DNA of 64,000 nt from Neisseriaceae bacterium (GTDB lineage: Bacteria; Pseudomonadota; Gammaproteobacteria; Burkholderiales; Chromobacteriaceae), in assembly GCA_027489245.1 (NCBI GenBank), contig JAIYAC010000014.1:1-64000 (forward strand). The letters run 5' to 3'. The notes beneath the pieces are model-generated. The model saw nothing but the letters and a program-made list of their open reading frames with translations, was not told the DNA's origin and searched no databases. Numbering within the stretch: the stretch's first letter is position 1; each line of letters opens with the position of its first letter. Shown here piece by piece: positions 8,725 through 17,841 of the stretch. The position numbers and the translations under genes are program-made.

Positions 8725-10855
8725 TGCCGCCAAGCAAACGTTTCTGGAGGAAGCGCGCGAGCTGCTGGAAGACATGGAGCGCATCCTGCTGGATGTGGAA
8801 GCCACCGACACCACCGACGAGCAGCTCAATGCCCTGTTTCGCGCCATGCACACCATCAAGGGCTCGGCCGGCCTGTTTGGCATGGACGAAATCGTGCACT
8901 TCACCCACGAAGCCGAAAACGTAGTAGACCTGCTGCGCGGTGGCCACCTGGCGCTTAGCGAAGACCTGTCCGGCCTGCTGCTGCGCTGCCACGACCATGT
9001 CAAAGCCATGCTGGCCGTGGTAGACGACAAAGCCATGCAGCAGGACATGCTGAAAACCAGCCTGCTGGACGAGCTGCGCCACTACGCCCAGCCCGCCGCG
9101 GTGGCCGACAGTGACAGCCCCGCCCAGGCCGGCGTGCCCGAGCAGGGCGGCCTGCGCGACTGGGTGATGTCGCTACGCTTTAACGAAGACGTGCTGCGCA
9201 ACGGCATGGACCCATGCGCCTTCTTTCGCTACCTGCGGCTGCTGGGCGAATTCCTGATCGTACAGCCGGTACTGTGCCGCCTGCCGCAGGCCGAGCGCTT
9301 TGACCCGGAAAGCTGTTACCTGCGTTTCGAGCTGCTGTTTTCCAGCGACGCCAGCCAGCAAATGCTGCTGGATGTGTTCGAGTTCGTGCGCGAAGACAGC
9401 CAGATCCATATCTTCCCGGTGGGCGAGGCCGCCGTGCACTGGCCGCAGCTGATTGCCCACGCCGACGAGGCCGAGCAAGCCGCCGTGCGCCAAGCCTGGC
9501 AGGCGCTGGGCCTGAACCCCGACGCCAGCGCGACCGCCGCCCCGGAGCCCGCTGCCCCGGTAGCCAAAACCGCAGAGAAAACCAGCGACAAAGCCGACAA
9601 GCCTGCGGCCAACGTGGCTGAGGTCAAACCGCCCCGCGCCAGCGAAAGCCGCTTTATCAAGGTGGAAGCCGCCAAGCTCGACAGCCTGATCAACCTGATC
9701 GGCGAGCTGGTGATCGCCGGTGCCGCGGCCAACCTGATGGCCCGGCGTTCCGCACAAAGCGCGCTGGTGGAATCCACCATCGCCATTGCCAACCTGATCG
9801 AACAGATCCGCGCCGGCACGTTGAGCATGCGCATGGTGCAGATCGGCGATATTTTCAGCCGCTTCCCGCGCGTGGTGCGCGATGTGTCCAAGGAGCTGGG
9901 CAAGAGCATCCAGCTGAATGTGTCCGGCGCCGACACCGAGCTGGACAAGTCCATGGTGGACAAGCTGGGCGACCCGCTGATGCACATCGTGCGTAACGCC
10001 ATGGACCACGGCATCGAGTCGTCCGAGGCCAGGTTGGCCGCAGGCAAGCCTGCCGAGGGCAATGTGTGGCTGAACGCCTACCACGAAAGCGGCAGTGTGG
10101 TGATCGAGGTAGCCGACGACGGCGCCGGGCTGCGCAAGGAAAAAATCCTGACCAAGGCGGTAGCCAACGGCCTGGTGGCCGCCGACAGCGTGATGCCCGA
10201 TGGCGACATCTACAAGCTGATCTTCGAGCCCGGTTTTTCCACCGCCGAGCAAGTGACCAATATCTCGGGCCGTGGCGTAGGCATGGACGTGGTACGGCGC
10301 AGCATCGAACAGCTGCGCGGCACCATCGATATCGACTCGGCCCCCGGCGAAGGCACCACCTTCCGCATTCGCCTGCCGCTGACCCTGGCCATTATCGATG
10401 GCTTCCTGGTGTCGGTGGGCAACGCCACCTTCGTGATACCGCTGGAAACCGTGATCGAGTGCATCGAGCTACCGCCTGATGCGCTGCAGGGCGACGCGCA
10501 CAACTGCCTGAACCTGCGCGGCGAAGTGCTGCCGCTGCTGGGGCTGAACCGTTTCCTGGAGCTGGGGCAGCCGCACGCCAAGCGCCAGAACGTGGTGGTG
10601 GTGCGTTACGGCGACAGCAAGGCCGGGCTGGTGGTGGACGAGCTTTTGGGCGAGTTCCAGACCGTGATCAAGCCGCTGGGCAACCTGTTCCGCCACCTGC
10701 GCGCCATTAGCGGGTCCACCATTCTGGGCTCGGGCGAGGTGGCATTGATTCTGGATGTACCGTCGTTGATTCATTTTGCAACAAGCCAGGAAGCAGAGCG
10801 TTTTGCCAGCCACGCCGAACACGCACAGCAGCGTGGTGGCCACGGTAATCACTAA
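8714..10855 (+). CDS. cheA: Chemotaxis histidine kinase CheA
   Basis: The 713-residue kinase relays receptor state to CheY and CheB. Domains: HPt at about 1-110 with phospho-His46 (FRAMHTIKGSAG); a central domain at about 150-250 unlike a textbook P2; an Ala/Lys/Pro linker at about 270-310; dimerisation at about 315-375 (KVEAAKLDSLINLIGELVI); the ATPase at about 380-560 (HIVRNAMDHGIE, VADDGAG, GRGVGMDVV); and the CheW-like P5 to the end. A dispersed 10-mer lies in the linker (9604). It starts inside the STAS gene. Confidence 0.96.
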   Translation: MNLDAAKQTFLEEARELLEDMERILLDVEATDTTDEQLNALFRAMHTIKGSAGLFGMDEIVHFTHEAENVVDLLRGGHLALSEDLSGLLLRCHDHVKAMLAVVDDKAMQQDMLKTSLLDELRHYAQPAAVADSDSPAQAGVPEQGGLRDWVMSLRFNEDVLRNGMDPCAFFRYLRLLGEFLIVQPVLCRLPQAERFDPESCYLRFELLFSSDASQQMLLDVFEFVREDSQIHIFPVGEAAVHWPQLIAHADEAEQAAVRQAWQALGLNPDASATAAPEPAAPVAKTAEKTSDKADKPAANVAEVKPPRASESRFIKVEAAKLDSLINLIGELVIAGAAANLMARRSAQSALVESTIAIANLIEQIRAGTLSMRMVQIGDIFSRFPRVVRDVSKELGKSIQLNVSGADTELDKSMVDKLGDPLMHIVRNAMDHGIESSEARLAAGKPAEGNVWLNAYHESGSVVIEVADDGAGLRKEKILTKAVANGLVAADSVMPDGDIYKLIFEPGFSTAEQVTNISGRGVGMDVVRRSIEQLRGTIDIDSAPGEGTTFRIRLPLTLAIIDGFLVSVGNATFVIPLETVIECIELPPDALQGDAHNCLNLRGEVLPLLGLNRFLELGQPHAKRQNVVVVRYGDSKAGLVVDELLGEFQTVIKPLGNLFRHLRAISGSTILGSGEVALILDVPSLIHFATSQEAERFASHAEHAQQRGGHGNH

Positions 10856-10894
10856 ATCAACCATGGCAGCCGGTGGCTGCGGGGGAGTGTAAAA

Positions 10895-12541
10895 ATGAGC
10901 ACAAAACAGATGTCTGTCGCCATGCGCCTGGGCCTGGGCTTTGGCGCGCTGATTGCCTTCATGGTGCTGGTGTTCCTGATTGCCATGAATGGCTTTCGCC
11001 AGGTGAATACACAGCTGAATGCCATTACCAAGGAGAACAACCCTGAGGTGATCTTGCTAGCGCAAATGAACGATGCCATCCAGGAAATGCGGGTGAACTA
11101 CCGCACCGCCATTATCGAGACCGAGGCAACCCAGCTGGCCAAGGCGCAGGAAGCGTACAACGCCGGCAAGAACCGCTTCCCCGAGGCGCTGCGCAAGCTG
11201 AAAGACACCTTTGCCGGCCAGGTAGAGCCGATGTCGGAAAAAGAGCGTGACCTGCTGAACCAGATCACCGACCAGGCCCAGATCGCTTTTGCTGCCGCCG
11301 ATAAAGCCATGGCATTTGGCATGGCCAACCAGGCAGAGGAGGCGGCCAACGTGATGCGCGCCGAAGCCAACCCCAATATGGGCAAGCTGCGCGGCTACGT
11401 GAAAGAGCTGTCGGATCTGGAGACCAAGCTCAGTGCAGATATGGCGGTAGAGGCTGAGCAGAGTTACCAGAGCGCGGTTACCCAGATGCTGACCGTGTCC
11501 ATCATCGCGCTGATCGTCGGCATTGTGGTGGCCATCCTGATCATCCGTAACATCGCCCGTTCGCTGGGTGGCGAGCCGCACTATGTGGCCGACGCCATGC
11601 GCGAAGTGGCACAGGGCAACCTGATGGTGAATGTCACCGTGAAGCCGGGTGATACCACCAGCCTGGCCGCATCCATTGCCGCCACCATCGACAAGCTGCG
11701 CGGCATCATGGCCGAGGTACGCAGCAACGCCGACAACCTGTCGTCTGCCTCGCAGCAGGTGAGCGCTACCGCCCAGTCTCTGGCGCAGGGGGCCAGCGAA
11801 TCCGCCGCCAGCGTAGAAGAAACCTCGGCGTCGGTAGAAGAAATGTCCTCGTCCATCAACCAGACCAGCGATAACGCCAAACTGACCGAGAGCATTGCCA
11901 CCAAGGCCGCGCGTGAGGCAGCAGAGGGCGGCGACGCGGTGAAACAGACCGTGGTGGCCATGCGCCAGATTGCCGACAAGATCAGCATCGTGGACGACAT
12001 TGCCTACCAGACCAACCTGCTGGCGCTGAACGCAGCGATCGAGGCGGCGCGTGCCGGTGAGCACGGCAAGGGCTTTGCCGTGGTGGCGGCCGAGGTACGC
12101 AAGCTGGCCGAGCGCAGCCAGGTAGCGGCGCAGGAAATCGGCGAAGTGGCCAGCGGCAGCGTGTCCATGGCCGAGCGCGCCGGCCAGCTGCTGGAAGAAA
12201 TCGTGCGCTCCAGCTCGAAAACCGCCGACCTGGTGCAGGAAATCTCTGCCGCCTCGATGGAGCAGGCTACCGGCGTAGGGCAGATCAACGCCTCGGTACA
12301 GCAAATTAACGCCGCCACGCAGCAAAGCGCGTCGTCCAGCGAGGAGCTGGCCTCCACCGCCGAAGAAATGAGCGGCCAGGCAGAAAACCTGCAAGACCTG
12401 ATTTCGTTCTTCCGTATCGAAACGTCGGGCCTGGGCCGCCGTCGCAACACCGCGCGCGGCACGGCCAGCAGCCAGCCTGCGGCCAACCTGCATAGCAGTG
12501 TGGGCGGCGAGGCGGACGAAAACGATTTCGTGCGCTTCTAA
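10895..12541 (+). CDS. Methyl-accepting chemotaxis protein (four-helix-bundle sensor)
   Basis: The 548-residue transmembrane receptor has a membrane segment at about 13-32 and a periplasmic helical bundle at about 33-195 with the [19 protein letters not shown] pattern of 4HB_MCP sensors. A second membrane segment at about 196-218, a HAMP domain and a long signalling coiled coil follow, with the tip [20 protein letters not shown]. Glu/Gln-rich heptads form likely methylation sites for the CheR encoded here. The C-terminus has no NWETF-type CheR tether. The tail carries a dispersed 10-mer (12478). Confidence 0.94.
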   Translation: MSTKQMSVAMRLGLGFGALIAFMVLVFLIAMNGFRQVNTQLNAITKENNPEVILLAQMNDAIQEMRVNYRTAIIETEATQLAKAQEAYNAGKNRFPEALRKLKDTFAGQVEPMSEKERDLLNQITDQAQIAFAAADKAMAFGMANQAEEAANVMRAEANPNMGKLRGYVKELSDLETKLSADMAVEAEQSYQSAVTQMLTVSIIALIVGIVVAILIIRNIARSLGGEPHYVADAMREVAQGNLMVNVTVKPGDTTSLAASIAATIDKLRGIMAEVRSNADNLSSASQQVSATAQSLAQGASESAASVEETSASVEEMSSSINQTSDNAKLTESIATKAAREAAEGGDAVKQTVVAMRQIADKISIVDDIAYQTNLLALNAAIEAARAGEHGKGFAVVAAEVRKLAERSQVAAQEIGEVASGSVSMAERAGQLLEEIVRSSSKTADLVQEISAASMEQATGVGQINASVQQINAATQQSASSSEELASTAEEMSGQAENLQDLISFFRIETSGLGRRRNTARGTASSQPAANLHSSVGGEADENDFVRF

Positions 12542-12555
12542 GCGGGGAGACCACC

Positions 12556-13113
12556 ATGGGTGCACTCACCATACGCAGGGGGCGGGAAGCCGCCCTCATC
12601 GAGGAGGTCCACGAGGACGTCCTGCAGTACCTGACTTTTCAGCTAAGCGGCGAGACCTACGCCATCGGTATTTTGTCCATCAAGGAGATTCTGGAATACA
12701 CCACGCTGACCCAGGTGCCGCTGATGCCGGCGTTTATCCGCGGCGTGATGAACCTGCGCGGCGCCGTGGTGCCGGTGATCGATCTGGCGGTGCGCTTTGG
12801 CCGTAACGAAACCGGCGTGTCGCGCCGCACCTGCGTCGTGATTATCGAGGTGGCTAACGAGGAAATGCCGCAGTACATCGGCATTCTGGTGGATGTGGTG
12901 CACGAGGTGCTGGCGATACGCGCTGCAGACATTGAGCCGCCGCCGCAGTTTGGCAGCCGCATCCGCGTGGATTTCATCTCGGGCATGGCCAGGGTAGACA
13001 ACCGTTTTGTGGTGCTGCTGGACGTGGAAAAAGTCTTGTCGGTAGAAGAAATGGCCACCTTGTCTGCCATGAATGGCAGCGAGATGGCCGACCTGCGCGA
13101 AGCCGAAGTATAA
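12556..13113 (+). CDS. cheW: Chemotaxis adaptor CheW
   Basis: CheW couples receptors to CheA. The 185-residue product has the full CheW fold: YLTFQLSGETYAIGILSIKEI, then VPLMPAFIRGVMNLRGAVVPVIDL with the conserved NLRG motif, then GILVDVVHEVLAI and a C-terminal strand VVLLDVEKVLS. A short N-terminal extension (about 25 residues) precedes the domain. GGGGAGA lies upstream of the ATG. It is placed between the receptor and cheR, as expected. Confidence 0.95.
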   Translation: MGALTIRRGREAALIEEVHEDVLQYLTFQLSGETYAIGILSIKEILEYTTLTQVPLMPAFIRGVMNLRGAVVPVIDLAVRFGRNETGVSRRTCVVIIEVANEEMPQYIGILVDVVHEVLAIRAADIEPPPQFGSRIRVDFISGMARVDNRFVVLLDVEKVLSVEEMATLSAMNGSEMADLREAEV

Positions 13114-13117
13114 AACC

Positions 13118-13146
13118 GCCCGCCCGTGGCCACGGCCAGGGCGGGC
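13118..13146 (+). repeat. Intercistronic hairpin between cheW and cheR
   Basis: Stem GCCCGCCC/GGGCGGGC (13118-13125, 13139-13146) lies directly after the cheW stop. No U-run follows, so it is more likely an RNA-stability or attenuating hairpin than a terminator. Confidence 0.5.
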
Positions 13147-13199
13147 CACACAGCGCACAGGCTGCCGGCCCCCGGCCGGCATGTCGTAAGGAGGGGAGC

Positions 13200-14000
13200 A
13201 TGCAGTTATCTGATGCGACGTTTTCACGTTTTGCGGTGTGGATGAAGGCCCAGACCGGGGTGCATTTCCCTGCCAGCAAGAAGACCCTGGTGCACCAGCG
13301 CCTGACCCGCAGGTTGGCCGCACGCAATGTGGCCACCTTCGAGGCGTATTTCCGCATGCTGCAAGACCCGGCGGAGCTGGCCGAGCGCGAGGCCGCCATC
13401 GACCTGCTGACCACGCACGAAACCTTTTTCTTTCGCGAACCCAAGCACTTTCACTGGCTGGAAGCGCAGCTGCGCCAGCATCCGGTAGCCGGCACGCTGC
13501 GTATCTGGAGCGCGGCATCGTCCAGCGGCGAGGAGGTGTGGAGCATTGCCATGCTGCTGGCGGATATACGCGGCATGGATGGCGACTGGACGCTGATGGG
13601 GAGCGACATCAGCCAGGGGGTGCTGGCACGGGCCGAAAAAGGCCACTACACCCTGCAGCGCTGCGAAGGCATGCCGCCGGACTACCTGCGCCGCTTTTGC
13701 CTGAAAGGGGTCCGCCAGCATGCGGGCACCTTCATGGTGTGCAAGGAGCTGCGGCGCAAGGTGAATTTCCAGCTGATCAACCTGGACAAAGAGCTGCCCA
13801 CCATCGGGCCCTATCACGTGATTTTCCTGCGCAATGTGCTGATCTACTTTGATGCGGCCACCAAACTGCAAGTGGTGCAGCGCGTGCTGGGCCGCTTGTC
13901 GGTGGGCGGCTTTTTGCTGGTCAGCCATTCCGAAAGCCTGCACGGGTTGCCGCTGCCTATCCAGCTGGTGGCACCGGGTATTTACCGGAAGCTGTCATGA
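13200..14000 (+). CDS. cheR: Chemotaxis protein methyltransferase CheR
   Basis: CheR methylates receptor glutamates with S-adenosylmethionine. The 266-residue protein has the N-terminal helical domain (VHQRLTRRLAARNVATFEAYF). TTHETFFFREPKHF follows, then the SAM-binding segment RIWSAASSSGEEVWSIAML and the late motif FLRNVLIYFD. GGAGGGGAG is an excellent ribosome site just before the ATG. It overlaps cheD by four bases (ATGA). A dispersed 10-mer encodes part of RLAAR (13313). Confidence 0.96.
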   Translation: MQLSDATFSRFAVWMKAQTGVHFPASKKTLVHQRLTRRLAARNVATFEAYFRMLQDPAELAEREAAIDLLTTHETFFFREPKHFHWLEAQLRQHPVAGTLRIWSAASSSGEEVWSIAMLLADIRGMDGDWTLMGSDISQGVLARAEKGHYTLQRCEGMPPDYLRRFCLKGVRQHAGTFMVCKELRRKVNFQLINLDKELPTIGPYHVIFLRNVLIYFDAATKLQVVQRVLGRLSVGGFLLVSHSESLHGLPLPIQLVAPGIYRKLS

Positions 14001-14536
14001 GCGAATCCCACCAGCGTACCGAGGTATTCCTGAAACCCGGCGAATGGTATTTCGGCGGCGCCGAAGCGCTGATCAAGACGCTGCTGGGTTCTTGTGTCTC
14101 CATCACCCTGTGGCACCCGCGGCTGAAGCTGGGCGGCATGTGCCACTACCTGCTGTCGCAGCGCAAGCATGGCGAGATCAGCGACACCTTCAGCGGCCGC
14201 TATGCCGACGAGGCCATGCTGCTGCTGGTGCGCGAGGCGCTGCGTAGCGGGCGGCCACTGCGCGAGTTCCAGGTAAAGCTGATCGGCGGCGCGTCGGTGC
14301 TATCCAGTGCCGAACGCGACGGCCAGGTGACCGATGTCCCTGGCGAAAATATTGTCATGGCCAGGCTGCTGGCTACCCAGCTGGGGCTGAACGTGCAGGC
14401 AGAGGATTTTGGCGGAAGCGGCGCACGGCTGGTGTTGTTTGACGTGGCCTGCGGCGATGTGTGGGTGCGGCAGAGTAATGAACGCGACGTGCCAGCCAGC
14501 AGCCGCGTCAGCCATAGAAAGAGGGCTTCAACATGA
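13997..14536 (+). CDS. cheD: Chemoreceptor glutamine deamidase CheD
   Basis: CheD deamidates receptor glutamines and can be sequestered by CheY-P in some bacteria. The 179-residue protein shows the catalytic Cys in [12 protein letters not shown] and His in GGMCHYLLS, followed by the usual [10 protein letters not shown] and [14 protein letters not shown] blocks. It overlaps both neighbours by four bases (ATGA), so cheR, cheD and cheB are translationally coupled. Confidence 0.95.
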   Translation: MSESHQRTEVFLKPGEWYFGGAEALIKTLLGSCVSITLWHPRLKLGGMCHYLLSQRKHGEISDTFSGRYADEAMLLLVREALRSGRPLREFQVKLIGGASVLSSAERDGQVTDVPGENIVMARLLATQLGLNVQAEDFGGSGARLVLFDVACGDVWVRQSNERDVPASSRVSHRKRAST

Positions 14537-15624
14537 CGATCAAGGTAATGCTGGTAGATGACTCCGCCGTGGTGCGCCAGGTGCTGACCGCCGTATTTAC
14601 CCAGGCCACGGGGATCGAGGTCGCCGACGTGGCGCACGACCCCATCATGGCCATGGAGAAAATGAAGGCACGCTGGCCGGATGTGATCGTGCTGGACGTG
14701 GAAATGCCGCGCATGGACGGCATTACGTTTCTCAAGCAGCTGATGAGCACGCGGCCAACCCCGGTGGTGATTTGTTCTTCGCTGACGCAAAAAGGCTCGG
14801 ACATGGCCATGAACGCGCTGGCGGCGGGCGCGGTCGAGGTGATCGCCAAGCCTACCGGTGGGGTAAAAGCCTTTCTGGAGGCCAACGGCAACGCCCTGGT
14901 GCAGGCCGTCAAAGCCGCCGCCTCGGCGCGCATGGGCAATGTGCGTATTGCCCCGTCAGCACCGCAGGCGGGCGCCGGCGGCAAGCCACTGCCAGCCACC
15001 CCCAGCAAGCTGTCTGCCGACGCCGTGCTGGATGCGCCTACCGGGCGCGAGATGTTCAGCACCACCGAGCGCATTGTGGTGATTGGCACCTCTACCGGCG
15101 GCACCCAGGCGCTGGAGCATATTCTGACCCGCCTGCCGCGCGGCTGCCCCGGCATTGCCATCGTGCAGCACATGCCGGAGCGCTTTACCTCGTCGTTTGC
15201 CGAGCGCTTGAACCGCCTTTGCGTGATCGAGGTAAAAGAAGCGGCCAACGGTGACCGCATCATCCCCGGCCGTGCGCTGATTGCACCGGGCGGCAAGCAC
15301 ATGATGATCAAGCGCAGCGGCGCGTTTTACCACGTAGACATTGTGGACGGGCCGCCGGTGAGCCGGCACAAACCGTCGGTGGACGTGCTGTTCCGTTCTG
15401 CCGCCAAGTTTGCCGGGCGCAATGCGTTGGGCGTGATCATGACCGGCATGGGCGACGACGGCGCGAAAGGGCTGAAAGAGCTGCACGATACCGGCGCGCA
15501 TACCATTGCCCAGGACGAACAAAGCTGTGTGGTATTCGGCATGCCCAAAGAGGCGATCAAGTTGGGCGCGGCCCGCGACGTGCTGTCGCTGGATGCGCTG
15601 CCGGGGGCCATTAGTAAACACTAG
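14533..15624 (+). CDS. cheB: Chemotaxis response regulator methylesterase CheB
   Basis: CheB removes receptor methyl groups when phosphorylated by CheA. The 363-residue protein has a receiver domain (Asp55 in [10 protein letters not shown]), a linker at about 135-175, and the methylesterase domain with nucleophile Ser187 in GTSTGG, His in [16 protein letters not shown] and Asp in [11 protein letters not shown]. It is the last gene of the coupled cheR-cheD-cheB run. About 110 bases separate it from the next gene. Confidence 0.96.
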   Translation: MTIKVMLVDDSAVVRQVLTAVFTQATGIEVADVAHDPIMAMEKMKARWPDVIVLDVEMPRMDGITFLKQLMSTRPTPVVICSSLTQKGSDMAMNALAAGAVEVIAKPTGGVKAFLEANGNALVQAVKAAASARMGNVRIAPSAPQAGAGGKPLPATPSKLSADAVLDAPTGREMFSTTERIVVIGTSTGGTQALEHILTRLPRGCPGIAIVQHMPERFTSSFAERLNRLCVIEVKEAANGDRIIPGRALIAPGGKHMMIKRSGAFYHVDIVDGPPVSRHKPSVDVLFRSAAKFAGRNALGVIMTGMGDDGAKGLKELHDTGAHTIAQDEQSCVVFGMPKEAIKLGAARDVLSLDALPGAISKH

Positions 15625-15734
15625 GGGGTTTGTGTCGCCTTGAATTTTAATAAGTGGTGTTTAATATGTAGACATGACATGGCGCTTCATGCCAGGCGCC
15701 TACATGTACTCTTCCATTAGTTGAATGGCGGCCC

Positions 15735-16931
15735 ATGCCCAAGTTTACATTGCAAGATGTCCTGATCGTAGATGACAGCCCGTCGCAGCTTGTCTTGCTG
15801 TCCGAGCTGTGCCGCAAGATGCGTATGAGCGAGGTGCGTACGGCACGTAATGGCGAGGAAGCGCTGCAGGCCATGCGTAGCCGCTTGCCTTCCCTGCTGT
15901 TGCTGGACCTGGAAATGCCCAAGGTGGATGGCGTGCAGGTACTGCAGCGCATGGCTCGCGAAGGGCTGGTGACACCGGTAGTGGTGGCCTCGGCCAAAGA
16001 CCCGATGCTGATTGCCACGGTAGAGCTGATGGGCCGCGAGCTGGGCCTGCCGGTGCTGGGCGCCTTGCAAAAGCCCATTTGCCTGGCCGAGCTGGGCGAC
16101 CTGGTCAGCCGTGCTTACCAGCAGGGGCCTACCAGCGGGCAGAGCCAGCCTTTGTGTTCTGACAGTGATATTCGTTTGGCGCTGGACCGTGCCGAGATCG
16201 TGCCCTACTACCAGCCCAAGGTCACCCTGCACGGCCAGCTGCTGAAGGGCGCCGAGCTGCTGGCACGTTGGCCGCAAGGCGACGATGTGGTGATGCCGGC
16301 GCGCTTTATCCCGGTCATAGAGCATTGCGGCTGGAGTACCGAGCTGACGCTGTTGATGCTGCAGCAGGGCCTGGCGCAGTGGCAGCAGTGGGCACGGCGC
16401 GGCTTGCGCCTGCCCATGTCCATCAACCTGTCGGCGCTGTCCATGGATAGTGGCGAGCTGGTGGGGCGCATCGAACAGCAAGTGGCGCAGAGCAAGGTGC
16501 CGCCGCGCTATATCATTTTCGAGATTACCGAAACCGCAGTGGCCGACAACCTGGCCGAAGCCATGGGCGTGGCCGCACGCCTGCGCCTGGCAGGGTTCGG
16601 CTTGTCGATAGACGATTTCGGTACCGGCTTTGCCACCATGCAGCAGCTGGTGCGCTTTCCGTTTACCGAGCTGAAGATCGACCAGTCGCTGGTGCAGTCC
16701 ATCAGCAACAAGTCGCACCTGGAGAACGTGGTGCACAGTGTGATCGAGCTGGCCAAGCGCATGAACCTGACCACGGTGGCCGAGGGCATCGAAACCGAGG
16801 GCGACCAGCTGTGCCTGAACAACCGCGGCTGCGTGCTGGGGCAGGGTTATCTGTACGCCAAGCCTTTGCCGCCGGTGCAGTTCGAGTCGTGGATACGCCA
16901 GCGCCGCCAGCCGGAGGGCGCCCCTGCCTGA
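15735..16931 (+). CDS. Response regulator with EAL phosphodiesterase output
   Basis: The 398-residue protein resembles RocR-type regulators. An N-terminal receiver has phospho-Asp58 (LLLDLEMPKVDG), and a C-terminal EAL domain at about 145-395 should hydrolyse cyclic di-GMP. The signature reads ELL (GAELLARW), keeping the metal-binding Glu. Other catalytic positions are present: NLS, FEITETA, SIDDFGTGF, LKIDQS, AEGIET and GQGYL. It is therefore probably active. It follows cheB on the same strand and may link chemotaxis to cyclic di-GMP level. Confidence 0.9.
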   Translation: MPKFTLQDVLIVDDSPSQLVLLSELCRKMRMSEVRTARNGEEALQAMRSRLPSLLLLDLEMPKVDGVQVLQRMAREGLVTPVVVASAKDPMLIATVELMGRELGLPVLGALQKPICLAELGDLVSRAYQQGPTSGQSQPLCSDSDIRLALDRAEIVPYYQPKVTLHGQLLKGAELLARWPQGDDVVMPARFIPVIEHCGWSTELTLLMLQQGLAQWQQWARRGLRLPMSINLSALSMDSGELVGRIEQQVAQSKVPPRYIIFEITETAVADNLAEAMGVAARLRLAGFGLSIDDFGTGFATMQQLVRFPFTELKIDQSLVQSISNKSHLENVVHSVIELAKRMNLTTVAEGIETEGDQLCLNNRGCVLGQGYLYAKPLPPVQFESWIRQRRQPEGAPA

Positions 16932-16944
16932 CAAGGTTGGCCGC

Positions 16945-16971
16945 AAAAAAATGCCCGTCCAGCGGACGGGC
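16945..16971 (-). terminator. Intrinsic terminator for the leftward barrel gene
   Basis: Stem GCCCGTCC/GGACGGGC (16953-16960, 16964-16971) with an AGC loop is flanked on its left by seven A residues, a U-run on the minus strand. A dispersed 10-mer (16936-16945) abuts the A-run. Confidence 0.75.
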
Positions 16972-17063
16972 CAAGCAACGCACTAGCACTCACTAAGGAG
17001 AGGCCCACCGCAAAGCGGGCCGGGAATACACACGAGGAGAAACGGGGTAAAACAGGTCATGCA

Positions 17064-17092
17064 GGCGGCCTGGTGCCTGATGTCAGGCCGCC
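17064..17092 (-). terminator. Hairpin just after the barrel gene stop
   Basis: Stem GGCGGCCTG/CAGGCCGCC (17064-17072, 17084-17092) starts eight bases past the stop of the leftward outer-membrane gene. It has only a weak U tract, so it may protect the 3' end or terminate inefficiently ahead of the stronger terminator to its left. Confidence 0.5.
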
Positions 17093-17099
17093 CTGGGGC

Positions 17100-17690
17100 T
17101 TAGAAGCGGTAAGTCAGGCCCACTTTCAGCGCGCCCACCGGGGCGGTGTCAGTGATCTCTTTATGCTTGATGTTGCCGATGCCGTCGTATTCGGCACGCA
17201 GGCTCACTTGCTTGTTCAGCTTGTAGTTGGCACCCACTCCCAGGCCCATGCCGAAGGTGCTGTCCTTGCTGCCTTGCAGCGCGGCGGTGCTGCTGGTGAA
17301 CTTGCTGCGGATGTGGTTGGCCGATACCTTGCCGTACACTTCAAACTGGTCGTTCACAGGGATAATGCCAAGTGCAGCGACACGAAAGGCGTCGTAGTCC
17401 AGCTTGCCTGCGCCTTGTAGTTCGGTGGCGTCACCGTGGCTCAGGTAGCTGCCTTCTACGGCAAAGTTGTCGTTGATGCGCTGGCCGGCGCCGATTTCAA
17501 ACATGCCCGATGTGGCATCGTCATTCTTCACTTTCTTGTCGCTCACGCCTGCTTTGGCGGCCGAGCCGTCTTTCAGGGTCCACTGGTTGGCGGACACGCC
17601 CAGGTTGCCGAATACGTAGGTGCCGGTATCGGCTGCAAATGCGGTGGTGCCGGCAGCGGCGAAGAGGGTGGCAATAATCAGCTTTTTCAT
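17100..17690 (-). CDS. Outer-membrane beta-barrel protein (OmpA/OmpW-like size)
   Basis: The 196-residue product has a signal peptide (MKKLIIATLFAAAGTTAFA). Alternating strands ending in an aromatic residue follow, with the terminal strand LKVGLTYRF, the classical C-terminal Phe signature for barrel assembly. Length suggests an eight-stranded barrel. Pattern: YVFGNLGVS, MFEIGAGQRI, FAVEGSYLS, FEVYGKVSA, FGMGLGVGANY, VSLRAEYDGI. The start was chosen for its GGAGCC site. The ligand or function is unknown. Confidence 0.8.
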   Translation of the reverse strand: MKKLIIATLFAAAGTTAFAADTGTYVFGNLGVSANQWTLKDGSAAKAGVSDKKVKNDDATSGMFEIGAGQRINDNFAVEGSYLSHGDATELQGAGKLDYDAFRVAALGIIPVNDQFEVYGKVSANHIRSKFTSSTAALQGSKDSTFGMGLGVGANYKLNKQVSLRAEYDGIGNIKHKEITDTAPVGALKVGLTYRF

Positions 17691-17816
17691 GTGAGGCTCC
17701 TGTTGGGTCATCTGTGAACTCGATGGGGCTATTGTGCCCAGCAGGGTGTCTTAACACTATGTCGCTTGCGTGCGGGGAATGTGCGGCCAACATGCCGTTG
17801 TGTGACGCTGTGTGAC

Positions 17817-17841
17817 AGGGCCGCCCGTGCCGGGCGGCCCT
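17817..17841 (-). terminator. Hairpin at the end of the sensor kinase gene
   Basis: Perfect stem AGGGCCGCCCG/CGGGCGGCCCT (17817-17827, 17831-17841) overlaps the kinase stop codon. The U-run is poor. It may terminate or stabilise the two-component transcript. Confidence 0.55.
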
